DNA of 6,906 bases from Oscillospiraceae bacterium. Lineage in GTDB: Bacteria > Bacillota > Clostridia > UMGS1883. The notes beneath the pieces are model-generated. The model had not been told where the DNA came from. It was given only the letters and a program-made list of their open reading frames with translations, and ran no database searches. The translations under genes and the position numbers were made by a program. Shown here in pieces: positions 4,784 through 6,906 of this stretch. The DNA lies in contig SVJI01000078.1 in the NCBI GenBank assembly GCA_015069065.1, forward strand, positions 1 through 6,906. The letters run 5' to 3'. The number at the start of each line of letters is the position of its first letter. Position 1 is the stretch's first letter.

Positions 4784-6906
4784 GGCAAGTACGTGCGATA
4801 ACGTCGCGCTGCTGCTCCTCTGTCAGGTCGATGAACTTAACCGCGTAGCCTGAAACTCTGATGGTGAAGTTAGCATACTCTTCCTTTTCGGGATGCTCCA
4901 TAGCATCTATGAGCTTTTCAACACCGAATACATTTACATTCAGGTGGTGAGCGCCCTGGTCAAAATAACCGTCCATTATCTGGACAAGATTTCTTGACAT
5001 TTCGTCCTCGTCATGTCCCAATGCTTCGGGATTTATCGTCTGTGTGTTTGAAATTCCGTCAAGCGCCCAGTGATACGGAAGCTTTGCCACGGAGTTAAGA
5101 GATGCCAGAAGACCGTTCTTTTCCGCACCGTAGCTGGGGTTAGCACCGGGGGAAAGGGGTTCTCCTGCGCGTCTGCCGTCAGGCATGTTGCCTGTTGCCT
5201 TACCATATACTACGTTAGATGTAATCGTAAGAATAGATGTTGTAGGCTCGGAATCGCGGTATGTGTGGTAGCGCTTAATCGCGTCGAGGAATGTTTTAAG
5301 CAGCCATACAGCGATATCGTCTGCACGGTCATCATCGTTGCCGTAGCGGGGGAAATCACCCTCTGTTTCAAAGTCAACGGCAATACCACTCTCGTCACGA
5401 ATTACCTTAACCTTTGCATATTTAATGGCACTGAGTGAGTCAACCACATGGGAGAAACCTGCAATACCAGTTGCGAAAGTGCGGCGTACATCCGTGTCGA
5501 TAAGTGCCATTTCAGCCGCTTCGTAGAAATATTTATCATGCATATATTGAATGACATTGAGCGTATTTACATACAGTCCTGCCAGCCAATCAATCATCGC
5601 CAGATACTTCTTGATTACCTCGTCATAATCGAGATATTCACTTGTAATCGGTACAAATGCGGGGCCTACCTGTTCGCGTGTCTTTATATCGACACCGCCG
5701 TTAATAGCATAAAGCAGACACTTAGCCAGATTTGCCCTCGCCCCGAAGAACTGCATTTCCTTACCTGTCTGTGTTGCGGATACGCAGCAGCAGATGGAGT
5801 AATCGTCACCCCATACAGGGCGCATTACGTCGTCGTTTTCGTACTGGATAGAGCTTGTACGGATGGAAATTTCCGCAGCATACTTTTTGAAGTTTTCGGG
5901 AAGCGCGCTTGAATAAAGAACCGTCAGATTAGGCTCGGGAGAGGGTCCCATATTCTCAAGTGTGCGCAGGAAACGGTAGTCTGTTTTCGTAACCATGCTG
6001 CGCCCGTCCATGCCCAGACCTGCAACCTCCAGTGTAGCCCACACAGGGTCCCCGCTGAAAAGCTGATTGTATGAGGGAACACGCGCAAATTTAACCATGC
6101 GGAACTTCATAACCATATGGTCGATAAGCTCCTGTGCCTGTGTTTCTGTCAGAATTCCTCTGTCCATATCTCTCTTGATGTAGATATCGAGGAATGTGGA
6201 TATACGTCCAACGCTCATTGCAGCGCCGTTTTGTGTCTTAATCGCCGCCAGATAACCAAAGTAAAGCCACTGTGCAGCCTCATGTGCGTTTGTGGCAGGC
6301 TTTGAAATATCATAGCCGTAAATTTGTGCCATTGCTTTCATATCGTGAAGTGCCTTAATCTGGAGAGCCACTTCCTCGCGCAGACGGATTTTGTCGTCAC
6401 GCATATCACCGCTACCGTTGTTTTCAAGGTCGCGGAGCTTATCTTCGATAAGAGCATCGACACCGTAAAGTGCAACACGGCGGTAATCTCCCACGATTCT
6501 TCCTCTGCCGTAGGAGTCGGGGAGACCTGTAATTATCTTATTATGTCTTGCTTTTTTCATTTCGGGGGTATATACATCAAAAACACCCTCGTTATGTGTA
6601 CGGCAGTATTTTGTAAAAATTTTATGAAGCTCGGGGTCGGGGGTATAGCCGTTTGTCTCACACGCTTTTTCGGCCATCTTAATTCCGCCAAAGGGCATGA
6701 ATGCACGCTTAAGCGGCTTGTCCGTCTGCAGACCAACGATTTTTTCAAGCTCCTTGGTATCTTCTCCGATGTAGCCTGCACCGTAGGCTGTCAGCGAGGA
6801 TACGACAGAGGTTTCCATGTCCAGAACACCGCCCTTGGCACGTTCCTCCTTCTGCAGTCCCTGCAGAATTCCCCATAACTTATCAGTAGCCTCTGTAGCA
6901 CCTGAA
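4770..6906 (-). CDS. pflB: Pyruvate formate-lyase (formate acetyltransferase), N terminus beyond window
   Basis: PflB is the cytoplasmic glycyl-radical enzyme of anaerobic fermentation that converts pyruvate and CoA to acetyl-CoA and formate. The frame is open to the right edge, giving 711 visible residues against 760 in E. coli PflB, so roughly the first 45-50 are missing. The Met at 6818 is internal: upstream residues SGATEATDKLWGIL match the family. The radical glycine is in RVSGYAV (visible residue 686, codon 4848-4850), 25 residues from the C terminus. The catalytic cysteine pair lies in SICCCVSATQTGKEMQFFG (visible 372-374, 5784-5792), where three cysteines occur instead of the ACCVS of E. 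coli. Other PFL signatures are LPDSYGRGRIVGDYRRVALYG, ARANLAKCLLYAINGGVD, LTITSNVVYGK, GNMPDGRRAGEPLSPGANP and HHLNVNV. The paired cysteines and overall match argue for true PFL rather than a glycerol or choline glycyl-radical relative. It overlaps pflA by 14 bases and is probably the first gene of the pair. Confidence 0.98.
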   Translation of the reverse strand, partial: SGATEATDKLWGILQGLQKEERAKGGVLDMETSVVSSLTAYGAGYIGEDTKELEKIVGLQTDKPLKRAFMPFGGIKMAEKACETNGYTPDPELHKIFTKYCRTHNEGVFDVYTPEMKKARHNKIITGLPDSYGRGRIVGDYRRVALYGVDALIEDKLRDLENNGSGDMRDDKIRLREEVALQIKALHDMKAMAQIYGYDISKPATNAHEAAQWLYFGYLAAIKTQNGAAMSVGRISTFLDIYIKRDMDRGILTETQAQELIDHMVMKFRMVKFARVPSYNQLFSGDPVWATLEVAGLGMDGRSMVTKTDYRFLRTLENMGPSPEPNLTVLYSSALPENFKKYAAEISIRTSSIQYENDDVMRPVWGDDYSICCCVSATQTGKEMQFFGARANLAKCLLYAINGGVDIKTREQVGPAFVPITSEYLDYDEVIKKYLAMIDWLAGLYVNTLNVIQYMHDKYFYEAAEMALIDTDVRRTFATGIAGFSHVVDSLSAIKYAKVKVIRDESGIAVDFETEGDFPRYGNDDDRADDIAVWLLKTFLDAIKRYHTYRDSEPTTSILTITSNVVYGKATGNMPDGRRAGEPLSPGANPSYGAEKNGLLASLNSVAKLPYHWALDGISNTQTINPEALGHDEDEMSRNLVQIMDGYFDQGAHHLNVNVFGVEKLIDAMEHPEKEEYANFTIRVSGYAVKFIDLTEEQQRDVIARTCHGQI

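Noticed and set aside
5448..5912. 154-codon open frame on the plus strand, opposite pflB
   Set aside because: It is antisense to the catalytic core of pflB, including the CCC motif; no domain or start signal. It is a shadow of codon bias on the other strand.
6818..6850. Met at 6818 as the pflB start, with AAGGAGG upstream (about 6845-6850)
   Set aside because: The AGGAGG is about 26 bases from the Met, too far. The translation continues upstream in frame with PFL-like residues (GATEATDKLW), so the real start is outside the window.
6324..6878. 184-codon open frame on the plus strand, opposite pflB
   Set aside because: It lies entirely antisense to strongly conserved pflB sequence, has no ribosome binding site or recognisable domain, and is cysteine-rich nonsense typical of a shadow frame.
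1..6906. CRISPR array, insertion sequence, prophage or tRNA/rRNA gene
   Set aside because: No regularly spaced repeats, transposase fragments, attachment-like duplications or cloverleaf sequences were seen. Every stretch is accounted for by core genes and their control elements.

Overview
The window looks like chromosomal core sequence from an anaerobic, low-to-mid-GC Bacillota of class Clostridia. The evidence is a T-box-controlled isoleucyl-tRNA synthetase, a long type 2 IleRS, consensus housekeeping promoters, AGGAGG-type ribosome binding sites and a pyruvate formate-lyase locus. The genus cannot be fixed from sequence alone; a gut Oscillospiraceae/Lachnospiraceae-like organism is a guess.

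Layout, left to right. Positions 1-416 (minus) hold the start of an OmpR/PhoB-family response regulator that runs off the left edge. Positions 417-802 are a 386-base intergenic region that is almost fully explained. A minus-strand promoter for the regulator (449-477) stands back to back with a perfect-consensus plus-strand promoter (487-515). A complete isoleucine T-box leader follows, with Stem I, Stem II, the IIA/B pseudoknot, Stem III, antiterminator and terminator at 536-753, and then the ileS ribosome binding site. Positions 803-3952 (plus) encode a full-length type 2 isoleucyl-tRNA synthetase of 1049 residues. Between the convergent genes (3953-4042) are two consecutive long hairpins, both with A/T flanks that could terminate transcription from either side. 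Positions 4043-4783 (minus) encode pyruvate formate-lyase activating enzyme (pflA). Positions 4770-6906 (minus) encode pyruvate formate-lyase (pflB), which runs off the right edge and lacks about the first 45-50 residues.

How the parts work together. When uncharged tRNA-Ile accumulates, it should bind the T-box leader, stabilise the antiterminator and allow ileS transcription. pflB and pflA form a translationally overlapping pair. PflA uses a radical-SAM [4Fe-4S] cluster to place a glycyl radical on PflB, which then converts pyruvate and CoA to acetyl-CoA and formate in anaerobic fermentation. The response regulator belongs to a separate signalling unit on the other side of the divergent promoter region.

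I found no convincing previously undescribed system. The points most worth a second look are the shortened T-box bulge in the antiterminator, the interlocked divergent promoters whose -35 boxes form an inverted repeat, the 22-bp perfect palindrome abutting the pflA stop codon, and the 14-base pflB/pflA overlap with no obvious Shine-Dalgarno.
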